DNA from: Chitinophagaceae bacterium
GTDB taxonomy: Bacteria; Bacteroidota; Bacteroidia; Chitinophagales; Chitinophagaceae
NCBI GenBank assembly: GCA_004028765.1
Contig: SAIX01000088.1
Coordinates: 1-35,169, forward strand
Direction of reading: 5' to 3'
Length of the DNA: 35,169 bases
This document shows, piece by piece, positions 8,694-16,544 of this stretch. The notes below the pieces were generated by a model. That model saw nothing but the letters and a program-made list of their open reading frames with translations. It was not told where the DNA came from and did not search any database. Positions within the stretch are counted from its first letter, which is position 1. Each line of letters starts with the position of its first letter. Position numbers and translations under genes: made by a program.

Positions 8694-10031
8694 ATGACCA
8701 ATCGTTTTATTGGTTTACTATTATTTGTTTGTCTTTTATCCTGCCAGGATAAATACCTGACGGCCGTTTCCTATCCCGCAACAGGTACCCTCAAAAAAGA
8801 TTCATCCAGCTGTTTGCCGCAAAATTTTTCAGGTACTTATTGGGCAGGCAAGGAAATGAATGATTCTAATTTTCTCGAGATCACTGTAAATGTAAAAACC
8901 ACGGGTACTTATACGATCCGAACCAATACGGTGAATGGTATTTCGTTCAGCACATCGGGCAGTTTCGGTTTTACCGGAACCAATACCATCAAATTAAAAG
9001 CCAGTGGCAAAGCGATACAGGCAGGTGTCAGCAATTTTACCGTACAATTCGACACATCGGTTTGCCGTGCATCTGTTACTGTGTTACCGGCAGGAGGTGT
9101 GCCACCTGATGCTGTGTATCATTTTTCCGGTGCACCGGGGGCTTGCAGTAATATAGTAGTCTCGGGCACCTTTCCGAGATCGGTTGTACTCGATACTTTC
9201 AATAAAGTTGCGGTGCAGGTAAATGTTATTACCGCAGGGGCTTATACTGTAAGCACCAACACAGTGAATGGATATGGTTTTTCGGGCAAAGGTGTTTTTA
9301 GCAATACCGGTTTGCAAACAATTGTATTGTATGCAAAAGGTACGCCTGCCGCTGCAGGAACAGATCAGTTTACGGTAAACGGTAACAACACCTCCTGCGG
9401 GTTTTCTGTACAGGTGGTAAACCCTGTTGTGGTTACAGGCAATGATCATTTTCCGCTTACCGGAGGAAGTTACTGGACTTATGATGATCTTTTCAATGCG
9501 GGTGATACAATGATGCGTTCAATCACCGATTCGGTGAATATTGGTGGAATATTATATAAACAATTGACTGAACAGCCCAGGTACGGTTCACCGGTTCAAT
9601 CTTATTTCAGAAGGCAGGATACGGGTTATTACGAAAACACCTCGGTAGATAAATACACTTTATCGGTACAGTTCAGCCCAAAGATTGTGAAAGATTTCCC
9701 TTTTCTGCGGGAATACCTCAATACCGGCGACACATGGAGCAGCGACGAATATATCGGTACAGCCACATTCGGGCAGCAGATATTTATCCGGTATGATTTT
9801 ACCTGTATCAATAGCAACGCCTCCGTAACTGTTGGCGGAAAAACTTTTACCAATGTGTACCAGGTTGCACTGCGGCCGAAAATAAAATCTGCCACTACTT
9901 ATCCTTACAACTCCACCAGTGAGTACACCGAAACCTGGTATGCAAAAGGGATCGGCATGATCTACACAAAAAAAATCAACAACAACTTCACCATTTTTGA
10001 ATACAGCATCCGTAACTGGCAGGTGAAATGA
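8694..10031 (+). CDS. Lipoprotein with two tandem Ig-like domains
   Basis: This 445-aa protein begins with a lipoprotein signal (FIGLLLFVCLLSC, lipid-anchored Cys at 17). Two related domains of about 95 aa follow, at about 37-140 and 150-243. Each has TGTYTIRTNTVNG or AGAYTVSTNTVNG in the middle, an FxxTGxxTIxLxAxGxxxxAG segment, and a late Cys (VCRASVTV, SCGFSVQV). The C-terminal 200 residues, from DHFPLTGGSYWTYDD, look like a separate beta-rich domain found in surface lipoproteins; it ends EYTETWYAKGIGMIYTK. No enzyme motif was seen. It is probably anchored in the outer membrane. A bidirectional terminator follows at 10069. Confidence 0.85.
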   Translation: MTNRFIGLLLFVCLLSCQDKYLTAVSYPATGTLKKDSSSCLPQNFSGTYWAGKEMNDSNFLEITVNVKTTGTYTIRTNTVNGISFSTSGSFGFTGTNTIKLKASGKAIQAGVSNFTVQFDTSVCRASVTVLPAGGVPPDAVYHFSGAPGACSNIVVSGTFPRSVVLDTFNKVAVQVNVITAGAYTVSTNTVNGYGFSGKGVFSNTGLQTIVLYAKGTPAAAGTDQFTVNGNNTSCGFSVQVVNPVVVTGNDHFPLTGGSYWTYDDLFNAGDTMMRSITDSVNIGGILYKQLTEQPRYGSPVQSYFRRQDTGYYENTSVDKYTLSVQFSPKIVKDFPFLREYLNTGDTWSSDEYIGTATFGQQIFIRYDFTCINSNASVTVGGKTFTNVYQVALRPKIKSATTYPYNSTSEYTETWYAKGIGMIYTKKINNNFTIFEYSIRNWQVK

Positions 10032-10068
10032 TTTAGTTAAATGACTATACCATTGGTTGCAGGGGCAA

Positions 10069-10101
10069 AAAAAAGAGGCAGGTCTTTATTGCCTCTTTTT
10101 T
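10069..10101. terminator. Bidirectional rho-independent terminator
   Basis: AAAAAAGAGGCA at 10069-10080 pairs perfectly with TGCCTCTTTTTT at 10090-10101 around a 9-nt loop. The A-run before and T-run after make it work on both strands, between the converging lipoprotein and CocE-type genes. Confidence 0.9.
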
Positions 10102-10149
10102 CAGATAGAGTGATATTATGTACCTCTTGTATTTTTATACCGGGCATCC

Positions 10150-12015
10150 CTATTGCAAAACCGGCAACTCAATCCGGGAAGCATCATGGTAAATACGGAT
10201 ACGTGATTTAATAAAGTCACTGTCTTTCGCTTCATAAATATTTACAAACTGTTGCGGGTTCCGGTCGGCAATGGGGAACCAGCTGCTTTGCACCTGAACC
10301 ATCATGCGGTGACCTTTTTTAAATGTATGCGCAATATCCGGTAAGGTAAATTTCACACGTGTGGGTTGATTGGGGACAAATGCTTCCGGCTTTTCAAAAC
10401 TGTTGCGGTAACGGCCCCGCATGATCTCTCCGCGTATCAGCATCTGGTACCCGTTCATCAGAAAAGCGGAATTGCTGTAATCAAAATCATCCGGAAAAAC
10501 ATCGATCAGTTTTACCACAAAATCCGCGTCAGTGGTGGAAACCGAAACAAGCAGATCCGCCACCAACGGCCCTGCCAATGTGATATCAGATTCGAGGACG
10601 GGCGATTGATAAACGAGAACATCGGTGCGGTGTGCTGCAAAGCGCTGGTCGCCATTCATGTATTCCACGGCATGCCTGCCTGAACGGTTAAAACTTGAAT
10701 AGGCATCCGATACATAGGGAACCGGTTTGGAGGGGTCACTAATGTATTCATCAAAACCGTTTGCTGTTTTTACAACAGCAGGTGCAGGTTGCAAACTGCC
10801 ATTCCTGCCAAGTGCATATGGAACCATTTTCATATTGGCAACCGGCCATTGCGGGAAGCTGTGCCACTGGTTCTCCCCGCTGATAAAAATACTGGCCTCG
10901 GCAATTTTATCGGCGCTGCCTTTTCCTTTCAGGTAGTAATTGAAGAAAGGCAATTCAATATTTTTTCCGAACCAGTCGGATGTATTGCTGCCCCACTGCA
11001 CACTGCCGAGCGAACCAGCATTGATATTTCCCCATTGCCCGTGCGACCAGGGGCCCATTACAATGCGGTTATTATTTTTTGCTTTTTGTTCAATGGCTTT
11101 GTACAGGTTCCATGCACCGTAACAATCTTCTGCATCATATAAACCACCCACGACCAGTGTGGCGATACCCGGATTGATATCGCTCACATATTTGCGTGCA
11201 TTCCTTTCCTGCCAGAAAGCATCATAATCTTTGTGTTTCATCAGGTCTTTCCAGAACAGGATACTGTCGCCCATCAGTTTTGTAAAATTGGGCAGTGCAC
11301 CGGTACGCAGGTAAAAATCATAATTGTCTTTGGTGGGGAAAGGGAATCCTTTGGGCCCGATGGTGGTGGGTGCAGGCCGTGGTTTTCCAAAGCCCGTATA
11401 AAAACCAAATGCATCTGCCAGCATAAAAGCACCATTGTGGTGAAAATCATCCCCCAGGAACCATTCGGTAACCGGCGCCTGCGGGCTCACTGCTTTTAAA
11501 GCAGGGTGGTTACTGAGTGCAGCCATCGTTGCATAAAATCCAGGATAGGAAGTACCGAATACGCCCACTTTACCATTGTTGCCGGAAACATTATTAATCA
11601 GCCACTCGATGGCATCATAGGTATCGGATGCTTCATCGGTTTGGTTCGGTTTTTTATTCGGGATATAGGGCCGGATATCTTCAAACTGCCCTTCGCTCAT
11701 CCAGCGACCGCGCACATCCTGTATCACATAGATATAATTCTCCCTGAAAAAATAACTTCGCTGCGTGCGCCAGAATCCGGCTGAAAATTTATTCTCTCCA
11801 TAAGGCGCACAGGAATAAGGGGTGCGCGAAATAATAATCGGATGTTTTTCAGAAACATCTTTTGGGATATAGATCGAAGTGAAAAGTTTCACCCCATCCC
11901 GCATCGGGATATACACTTCTTTTTTTGTGTAATTGTTTACGATCCAGGCGGAGTCTTCGCTTTGTGCAAATACGGCCAATGGCAAAAGCATCAGCCAGAA
12001 AATTGATTTTCTCAT
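10150..12015 (-). CDS. CocE/NonD family (S15-type) serine hydrolase
   Basis: This 621-aa protein has a signal peptide (to about residue 18, AVFAQ). The alpha/beta-hydrolase core holds IPMRDGVKLFTSIYIP, DVRGRWMSEGQF (about 100-111) and the nucleophile elbow GTSYPGF with Ser156. An acid region YDAEDCYGAW and a histidine region GPWSHGQWG complete the likely Ser-Asp-His triad. The C-terminal third is the jelly-roll typical of X-Pro dipeptidyl-peptidase and cocaine-esterase relatives (SDITLAGPLVADLLVSVSTTDADFVVKLIDV). The substrate may be an acyl-amino acid, ester, beta-lactam-like amide or peptide. It probably acts in the periplasm. CPBP protease lies upstream on the same strand with 32 nt between them. 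Confidence 0.93.
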   Translation of the reverse strand: MRKSIFWLMLLPLAVFAQSEDSAWIVNNYTKKEVYIPMRDGVKLFTSIYIPKDVSEKHPIIISRTPYSCAPYGENKFSAGFWRTQRSYFFRENYIYVIQDVRGRWMSEGQFEDIRPYIPNKKPNQTDEASDTYDAIEWLINNVSGNNGKVGVFGTSYPGFYATMAALSNHPALKAVSPQAPVTEWFLGDDFHHNGAFMLADAFGFYTGFGKPRPAPTTIGPKGFPFPTKDNYDFYLRTGALPNFTKLMGDSILFWKDLMKHKDYDAFWQERNARKYVSDINPGIATLVVGGLYDAEDCYGAWNLYKAIEQKAKNNNRIVMGPWSHGQWGNINAGSLGSVQWGSNTSDWFGKNIELPFFNYYLKGKGSADKIAEASIFISGENQWHSFPQWPVANMKMVPYALGRNGSLQPAPAVVKTANGFDEYISDPSKPVPYVSDAYSSFNRSGRHAVEYMNGDQRFAAHRTDVLVYQSPVLESDITLAGPLVADLLVSVSTTDADFVVKLIDVFPDDFDYSNSAFLMNGYQMLIRGEIMRGRYRNSFEKPEAFVPNQPTRVKFTLPDIAHTFKKGHRMMVQVQSSWFPIADRNPQQFVNIYEAKDSDFIKSRIRIYHDASRIELPVLQ

Positions 12016-12047
12016 GGAGATTTGGTTGAAGTGTAAATATAAACCTG

Positions 12048-12773
12048 TTAGGCCGGATCTTTTACCGGAAGAAAATCATTGCCGAAAAAACCTTTCTTTT
12101 TTCTCCAAAGCAATACGAAATTGAACAAAAAGAACGCCACCATGGGTCCTGCCGCTACCAGGTAGTATACCGCTTTTGAAACGGTGACCATCGGAGCGGG
12201 CAGCATTTCTATAAATACACCTTTCCCGATATTCCCGTTCGAGAAGAGAAAATTGTTCGTGAAGTTCCAGCCAAAATGCATGGCTACCACTGCGTATAGT
12301 GAACGTGTTTTCAAATAAGCCCATCCATACAGTAAGCCAATGATGCCTGTTATAAAAAACAACTGAACCATCTGCGGGACATTTCCCAATGCATTGTAAG
12401 AGAACCAATGGTATATGCCGAATGCCGCAGCAGAAACCAGCAATGCTGTTCGCGGGCCGGTTTTTTTGATCAGTATATAAAACAGTGCCCCACGAAAAAT
12501 CAGTTCTTCAAACGATACCGATTTGAGATTCCACCATGCGCCTTCTGCCAATAACCGGATATTGAGTGCGGGATTGAGTTCCCATTGTTCGTTCCCGAAG
12601 TGTATCCGCATCAGGTATTGCGATGCAGCGCAGGCCATACTAACCAGCAGGAACAGGAAAAAATCGCTGATCCTTTGTCCGCCTGGCTTCCAACCGAGAA
12701 AGTCAAGGTTTTCGTTGAGCACCCATTTTACAAGCAACCAGGAAACCAGCAGTTGAACAAGTATACCGATCAT
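12048..12773 (-). CDS. CPBP family intramembrane glutamic endopeptidase
   Basis: This 241-aa membrane protein carries the Abi/CAAX-protease signature: EELIFRG with Glu89, Glu90 and Arg94, FGIYHW with His122, and HFGWNFTNN with His166 and Asn170. These residues form the active site in Rce1-like glutamate proteases. Six or so hydrophobic helices are visible. Bacterial members cleave membrane substrates or take part in peptide maturation and bacteriocin immunity; the substrate here is unknown. It lies upstream of the CocE-type gene on the same strand and may be co-transcribed with it. Confidence 0.92.
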   Translation of the reverse strand: MIGILVQLLVSWLLVKWVLNENLDFLGWKPGGQRISDFFLFLLVSMACAASQYLMRIHFGNEQWELNPALNIRLLAEGAWWNLKSVSFEELIFRGALFYILIKKTGPRTALLVSAAAFGIYHWFSYNALGNVPQMVQLFFITGIIGLLYGWAYLKTRSLYAVVAMHFGWNFTNNFLFSNGNIGKGVFIEMLPAPMVTVSKAVYYLVAAGPMVAFFLFNFVLLWRKKKGFFGNDFLPVKDPA

Positions 12774-12950
12774 AAAATAAATATACGGAACATGAAAAGA
12801 TCATCCCGCAACGGAAGAGTGAGTGGTCTGTAGTGAGCAGCTGGGCATCCGGAAGAATTTTTAACCACCGCTGTGAACCTATGTGCAAAAAAAGTGAGTG
12901 AGTAGTTGTGAGGGTTTTATCCGATAATCTGTCAATCCTTGAATCGTCAG

Positions 12951-12986
12951 TTTTGGTACACATAACCCTTCACTGCAATATCTTTA
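12951..12986 (+). promoter_or_regulatory. Putative promoter of the TauE/SafE gene
   Basis: TATCTTTA at 12979-12986 fits the Bacteroidota -7 element, and TTTTG at 12951-12955 could be the -33 element, though the 23-nt spacing is long. The ATG at 12991 is so close that the mRNA would be nearly leaderless or start within a few bases of it. Confidence 0.4.
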
Positions 12987-12990
12987 CAGC

Positions 12991-13740
12991 ATGGGCATTT
13001 TTACAGTGTATACATTCCTGCAATGGCTTGCCATAGCGGGCGCTGCTTTTATCATAGGACTGAATAAGGCAGGGCTGAAAGGGATGGACATGCTTAGTGT
13101 AACATTGATGGCATTTGTGTTTGGTAGTAAATCTTCCACGGGTGTGGTATTGCCTTTATTATGTACGGCTGATATCGCAGCAGTATATTATTATAACCGC
13201 CATGCACAATGGCAGCATTTCCGGAAACTGGTTCCCTGGATGATGGCCGGTATCCTGATCGGGGTATATGCCGGTAAGAATATGGATGAAGCCCTTTTCA
13301 GAAAAGCAATGGCTTTGATTATCCTCGTAACCATTGTGATCGTATTGGTGATGGAATACCGTAAAACCCAAACTGTTCCACAACATCCTGCATTTGCTGC
13401 TGGTACAGGCCTTGCTGCGGGAATTACCACGATGCTGGGAAACCTGGCAGGGGCTTTTGCCAATTTGTATTTTCTCGCGATGCGTTTGCCCAAAAATGAT
13501 TTTATCGGAACTGCCGCGTGGATATTTCTTTTTATGAACCTGTTTAAATTACCATTCCAGGTTTTTTTCTGGCATAACATCAGTGTACAAAGTTTACAAA
13601 CCGATATGGCATTGCTGCTTCCGCTTGCATCAGGTTTTTTCGCAGGACTGAAACTGGTGGCAAAACTGCAGGATACCCATTACCGAAAGCTGGTGATCGC
13701 TCTTACGCTGGGTGGTTGTTTGCTGATGTTGTTCAGGTGA
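12991..13740 (+). CDS. TauE/SafE family (sulfite exporter) permease
   Basis: This 249-aa integral membrane protein has about eight hydrophobic helices and the family pattern of two related halves. The N-terminal half reads AGAAFIIGLNKAGLKGMDMLSV then STGVVLPLLCTADI. The second half has AGITTMLGNLAGAFANLYFLAMRLPKNDFIGTAAW. Members move sulfite, sulfoacetate, taurine-derived anions or other small organic anions; many have no assigned substrate. No sulfur-metabolism gene lies nearby, so the substrate stays open. The gene is monocistronic. Confidence 0.9.
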   Translation: MGIFTVYTFLQWLAIAGAAFIIGLNKAGLKGMDMLSVTLMAFVFGSKSSTGVVLPLLCTADIAAVYYYNRHAQWQHFRKLVPWMMAGILIGVYAGKNMDEALFRKAMALIILVTIVIVLVMEYRKTQTVPQHPAFAAGTGLAAGITTMLGNLAGAFANLYFLAMRLPKNDFIGTAAWIFLFMNLFKLPFQVFFWHNISVQSLQTDMALLLPLASGFFAGLKLVAKLQDTHYRKLVIALTLGGCLLMLFR

Positions 13741-13853
13741 ATTTTCCAGTTAAGAAATTTCTCATTAACGATGGTATCATTTATGTTTTGTAAAGCCTTG
13801 CATCATTCTTTTTTCAATGAATAATAAATTTTACGATTAATCCGGTGAATGCT

Positions 13854-14336
13854 TCACCATTTCCAGGTAAGCACTACCAGCCCCGCCAGTATCAATCCGC
13901 AACCGGTAATGATGCGTGCGTTAATTGGTTCGCGTAATAAAGTAAAAGAAAGAACGAGTGTAATGAGGATACTCGCTTTATCGATCGCTGCCACGTAGGA
14001 TACCAGGCCATCTTTCATTGCACGATAATAGAACACCCAACTGAACGTAGTGGTAATACCCGAGAGAACAAGCAGCCACAGTTGCTTTTGCGTAAGAAGC
14101 GGGATCTCTTTCCACTTACCTGTGAAAACAGTGAAAACGGTGATCAGGAAAAAAATAGTGGTGGTGCGTATCCCGAGACCGAGATCCGGATGGATATTCT
14201 GCAAACCGTATTTTGCCAATACAGAAGTGAACCCCGCGAAGATCATCGAGAGGATGGCGTATATAATCCAGGCTGGCATAGAAGAATGTTTCAGGAAAGT
14301 TACGATATACGCTTTCTTTACAGGTAATATTTCCAT
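13854..14336 (-). CDS. Half-size EamA/DMT-superfamily transporter
   Basis: This protein has one EamA repeat of about 140 aa with five membrane helices (IIYAILSMIFAGFTSVLAKYGL ... LITLVLSFTLLREPINARIITGCGLILAGLVVLTW). Full-size members have two repeats, and single-repeat members act as dimers. The HPDLGLGIRTT and SWVFYYRAMKDGLVSYVAAIDKAS motifs are typical of the EamA family. An internal ATG at 14279 (Met20, MPAWIIYA) would give the usual 140-aa size and may be the true start; neither start has a clear ribosome binding site. The substrate is unknown. Confidence 0.87.
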   Translation of the reverse strand: MEILPVKKAYIVTFLKHSSMPAWIIYAILSMIFAGFTSVLAKYGLQNIHPDLGLGIRTTTIFFLITVFTVFTGKWKEIPLLTQKQLWLLVLSGITTTFSWVFYYRAMKDGLVSYVAAIDKASILITLVLSFTLLREPINARIITGCGLILAGLVVLTWKW

Positions 14337-14410
14337 ATCGAAAAATAAGTACTTCTGGTTTTGATCAGGTATCGTAAAAATGCTTTCCTTAATTTTAAAT
14401 ACTTAAAAAA

Positions 14411-14427
14411 AGAGGAGAACTAATTTG
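14411..14427 (+). promoter_or_regulatory. Strong Shine-Dalgarno selecting a TTG start
   Basis: AGAGGAG at 14411-14417 stands 7 nt before the TTG at 14425. The next in-frame ATG (14437) is 19 nt away, too far for this site, so the TTG is preferred. Strong Shine-Dalgarno sites are uncommon elsewhere in the window. Confidence 0.6.
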
Positions 14428-15228
14428 GTTTTGCAGATGCTGAGAAATATGATCGCTAAATACATCCCGCTCCATATTTACCGTATCCTGTATGCTGCGT
14501 GGGTATCCTTTGGTGGAAGAATCAATCAATGGTTTTTTGGCGGTTCGGCGATTACCTGCCAGGTTTGCCATCATTCTTTCAGGAAATTTTTACCAGCTGG
14601 TTATCGTTACGGTATATTGTATGAAAAAAAAGTTATTGCAGGGGGGTACCGGGAAAATGCAACCTGCCCTTATTGCAGAAGCAGCGACCGCGAAAGATTG
14701 GTAACATGGTTCCTGCAAAAAAAGCAACTTTTGCAGCCCGGTATGCGGTTATTGCATATTGCACCGGAATGGAACCTGCAGCAGCATATCCGGAAAATGG
14801 AACTGGAATATTATGCGGCAGACTATAACAGTCCTTTGGCTGACATAAAAATGGATATTCAGCAAATTGAATTTGGCGACGGTTATTTCGATGCCATTAT
14901 CTGTAACCATGTTTTAGAGCATGTACCCGATGATATGAAAGCCATGAAAGAACTGTTTCGGGTTTTGAAGCCCGGAGGATGGACTATTTTGCAGGTGCCG
15001 TTTTCAGGCATTATGGAAAAAACTTTTGAAGACAATTCTGTAAACACCTCTCAAAAACGCAAAATAATTTTTGGGCAACGCGATCATGTAAGGATCTATG
15101 GCCTCGACTATTCAGAGCGGCTTTCTTGCGCAGGTTTTATCGTACAAAAAGAAAAAATGGAAGAAAAACTGCTTCAATACTGGGTTGTAAACCCTGAAGA
15201 ATATGTTTTCTTCTGTCAAAAAAAATGA
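14425..15228 (+). CDS. Class I SAM-dependent methyltransferase with N-terminal CxxC pairs
   Basis: This 267-aa protein opens with a region containing two CxxC pairs (CQVC at 45-48 and CPYC at 81-84), a likely zinc-binding treble-clef or ribbon. The methyltransferase core follows: LLHIAPEWN as motif I (109-117), AADYNSP after strand 2, ICNHVLEHVPDD as motif IV region (159-170) and LKPGGWTILQVPF. The family is often found near polysaccharide or glycan genes in Bacteroidota, but none is present here. The target may be a small molecule or glycan. The TTG start is chosen from the ribosome binding site. It converges with the TrpF-like gene. Confidence 0.88.
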   Translation: MVLQMLRNMIAKYIPLHIYRILYAAWVSFGGRINQWFFGGSAITCQVCHHSFRKFLPAGYRYGILYEKKVIAGGYRENATCPYCRSSDRERLVTWFLQKKQLLQPGMRLLHIAPEWNLQQHIRKMELEYYAADYNSPLADIKMDIQQIEFGDGYFDAIICNHVLEHVPDDMKAMKELFRVLKPGGWTILQVPFSGIMEKTFEDNSVNTSQKRKIIFGQRDHVRIYGLDYSERLSCAGFIVQKEKMEEKLLQYWVVNPEEYVFFCQKK

Positions 15229-15259
15229 GGAAGATGTACTGCTAAAGAGTTATTATACC

Positions 15260-15910
15260 TTATCGGTATACGGTTTCAAAGAAATACTCCAGTTTTTTCG
15301 GATCCAGCTTTCCATCGGTGCGCACACTGCTGCAAAGGTCGATACCAAATGGCTGAACGGTTTCTATAGCGTCTCTTACGTTCCCTGCATGAATACCTCC
15401 GGCTAAAAACACCGGCACTTTTGACTGCTCAACAATTTTCCGGCTATAGCTCCAGTTATGTGTGCGGCCCGTGCCTCCCAGTTCTTTGATGGCAGCTTTC
15501 GGGTTACCGCTATCGAGCAGCAATGCATCCACTTCCGCTGCAACCCGCAAGGCTTCTTCTACAGCATATTCATCCATTACATGAATTACCTGCACAATTT
15601 TTACAGAAGGGAGTTTTTCCCGGATAGCTGAATAACTCCCTTCCGAAAGGGCATCAACCAGCTGTATGGTGTTGGTATGTGTACGCAGGTGGTGATCGAT
15701 AATTTGGTCCGCCGATGTTTCGCAGGTTAACAGGAAGCTGGATACAGGAGGCGGGATGGTTTGGGCAATTTCACGGATCCGTTCATCAGAAATGGTACCT
15801 GGTCCGCTGGGCATACGGGCAACCAAACCCAATGCAGCAGCGCCTGCCCGTATAGCGGTTTTCGCTTCTTCGACTGAACTGATACAACAGATTTTTATTT
15901 TGGGTAACAT
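15260..15910 (-). CDS. TrpF-like (phosphoribosylanthranilate isomerase-related) protein
   Basis: This 216-aa TIM-barrel protein resembles phosphoribosylanthranilate isomerase. It has KICCISSVEEA at the start (Cys8 aligns with the catalytic Cys of TrpF), LLLDSG with Asp133 as the likely acid, ELGGTGRTHNWSYS for phosphate binding and PVFLAGGIHAGNVRDAIETVQPFGIDLCSSVRTDGKLD. It differs from standard TrpF in KICC for KICG, in AARMPSGPGTI-like segment ARMPSGPGTI and in TCETS for the usual VFVN. No other tryptophan gene is nearby. It may be a paralogous subfamily with another substrate, so no gene symbol is given. Confidence 0.8.
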   Translation of the reverse strand: MLPKIKICCISSVEEAKTAIRAGAAALGLVARMPSGPGTISDERIREIAQTIPPPVSSFLLTCETSADQIIDHHLRTHTNTIQLVDALSEGSYSAIREKLPSVKIVQVIHVMDEYAVEEALRVAAEVDALLLDSGNPKAAIKELGGTGRTHNWSYSRKIVEQSKVPVFLAGGIHAGNVRDAIETVQPFGIDLCSSVRTDGKLDPKKLEYFFETVYR

Positions 15911-16002
15911 TTGACCGCTTTCACCACAATGTTACAGTATAAACGGGTATGCGTTTTATCTGAGTAGGCATCATTTTAATGAGATGTGGTTTTTTAAAAG
16001 AA

Positions 16003-16027
16003 AAAAGCTCCGATTGATGGAGCTTTT
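16003..16027 (-). terminator. Terminator of the decayed tRNA-Pro copy
   Basis: AAAAGCTCC (16003-16011) and GGAGCTTTT (16019-16027) form a 9-bp stem with a 7-nt loop. On the minus strand it ends in a T-run. It differs from the intact copy's terminator by one loop base. Confidence 0.8.
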
Positions 16028-16030
16028 CAG

Positions 16031-16112
16031 TCGGGATGACTGTCCCGCTCTTGCGGGAGAACCAGCGGTCTCTTCGTCCCAAATCATGCTATGGCGTGAC
16101 GCTACCGGGCTG
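16031..16112 (-). pseudogene. Decayed partial tRNA-Pro
   Basis: On the minus strand this keeps the D-loop side AGCCCGGTAG, the GGGACGAAGAG block, the CCGCTGGTTC T-arm half and the GTCATCCCGA 3' end of tRNA-Pro. It lacks the 5' acceptor strand and D-stem 5' half. The T loop is broken by TCCCGC-TCTT-GCGGGA (16043-16058), and the anticodon loop is rewritten. It cannot fold as a tRNA. Its upstream edge lies 3 nt after the stop of the GIY-YIG frame. Confidence 0.82.
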
Positions 16113-16115
16113 ATT

Positions 16116-16354
16116 TTATTTGATATCGCTAAGGTATCTTCCGGCGCCGCGTTTTTTGATTTTCTTTTCCAAAAAAAGGGCCTCTTTTCTGGATCCTATT
16201 CCGACACTCCAGACAAGTTCCCAAGGCTGTTCCTTTAAAGTATGGCCAGCGAGTTCGCAATTGTGTTCGTGAAAACGTTTTTGTAAATCATAGGTTTGAC
16301 CTGTATAATATCTGCCGGTTTTCTGCTTTTTAATATGTATACATAATATTTCAT
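16116..16354 (-). pseudogene. Frameshifted GIY-YIG (UPF0213-type) nuclease gene
   Basis: The open frame encodes KTGRYYTGQTYDLQKRFHEHN, then PWELVWSVGIGSRKEALFLEKKIKKRGAGRYLSDIK, a close match to small GIY-YIG proteins of about 85 aa. In that frame the first motif is missing (it reads EILCIHIKKQ). In the +1 frame the ATG at 16354 gives MKYYVYILKS, the canonical start with the GIY-type YVYIL motif. Adding one base near 16325-16330 would join the two into MKYYVYILKS-x-KTGRYYTGQT. So one base was lost, or the read has an error. The catalytic Arg (KRF) and Glu (EALFLEKKI) remain. It lies between the intact and broken tRNA-Pro copies. Confidence 0.82.
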
Positions 16355-16391
16355 GAAAAATTGGAAGGAACAGTAGCAAGTATAGAAAGAA

Positions 16392-16494
16392 TTTTTAAAA
16401 AGAAAAAAGCTCCGATTAATGGAGCTTTTCAGTCGGGATGACTGGACTCGAACCAGCGGCCTCTTCGTCCCGAACGAAGCGCGCTACCGGGCTG
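16392..16494. repeat. Direct repeat, right copy (within and behind intact tRNA-Pro)
   Basis: This is the partner of 15991-16112. It includes the 3' part of the working tRNA-Pro gene and its terminator. The offset between the copies is 401 nt at the terminator. Confidence 0.85.
16405..16429 (-). terminator. Rho-independent terminator of tRNA-Pro
   Basis: AAAAGCTCC (16405-16413), loop GATTAAT and GGAGCTTTT (16421-16429) form a 9-bp stem. Read on the minus strand it starts 4 nt after the tRNA 3' end and runs into a T-rich tail. Confidence 0.85.
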
Positions 16495-16506
16495 CGCTAC
16501 ATCCCG
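16433..16506 (-). tRNA. tRNA-Pro (anticodon CGG)
   Basis: On the minus strand the acceptor strands CGGGATG and CATCCCG pair over 7 bp with discriminator A. The D stem GCGC/GCGC, the anticodon stem CTTCG/CGAAG around TTCGGGA (anticodon CGG) and the T stem GCTGG/CCAGT around TTCGAGT are all intact. CCA is not encoded. A promoter element lies upstream at 16537-16544, and the terminator follows directly. Confidence 0.96.
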
Positions 16507-16536
16507 AAAACCTCAGTTCAAGAGGTTATTGGATGG

Positions 16537-16544
16537 CAAAAATA
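16537..16544 (-). promoter_or_regulatory. -7 element of the tRNA-Pro promoter
   Basis: The minus strand reads TATTTTTG, a full TAnnTTTG match. It would start transcription about 25 nt before the tRNA. The leader between them holds a small hairpin (AACCTC 16509-16514 with GAGGTT 16522-16527). No clear -33 element was found. Confidence 0.5.

Larger units (their letters stand above)
15991..16112. repeat. Direct repeat, left copy (tRNA-Pro 3' part plus terminator)
   Basis: This stretch matches 16392-16494 through the T/A-rich tail, terminator hairpin, acceptor 3' strand, part of the T arm, anticodon-stem region and the CTACCGGGCTG block. The homology stops sharply after that block, which sits in the D arm. 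Two internal segments differ: a palindromic 16-mer replaces 5 nt at 16043-16058, and 16081-16101 replaces about 12 nt of the anticodon loop and stem. Confidence 0.85.

Noticed and set aside
15984..16238. 84-codon plus-strand frame crossing the decayed tRNA copy
   Set aside because: It reads the antisense of the tRNA remnant and GIY-YIG gene; the minus-strand features explain the sequence.
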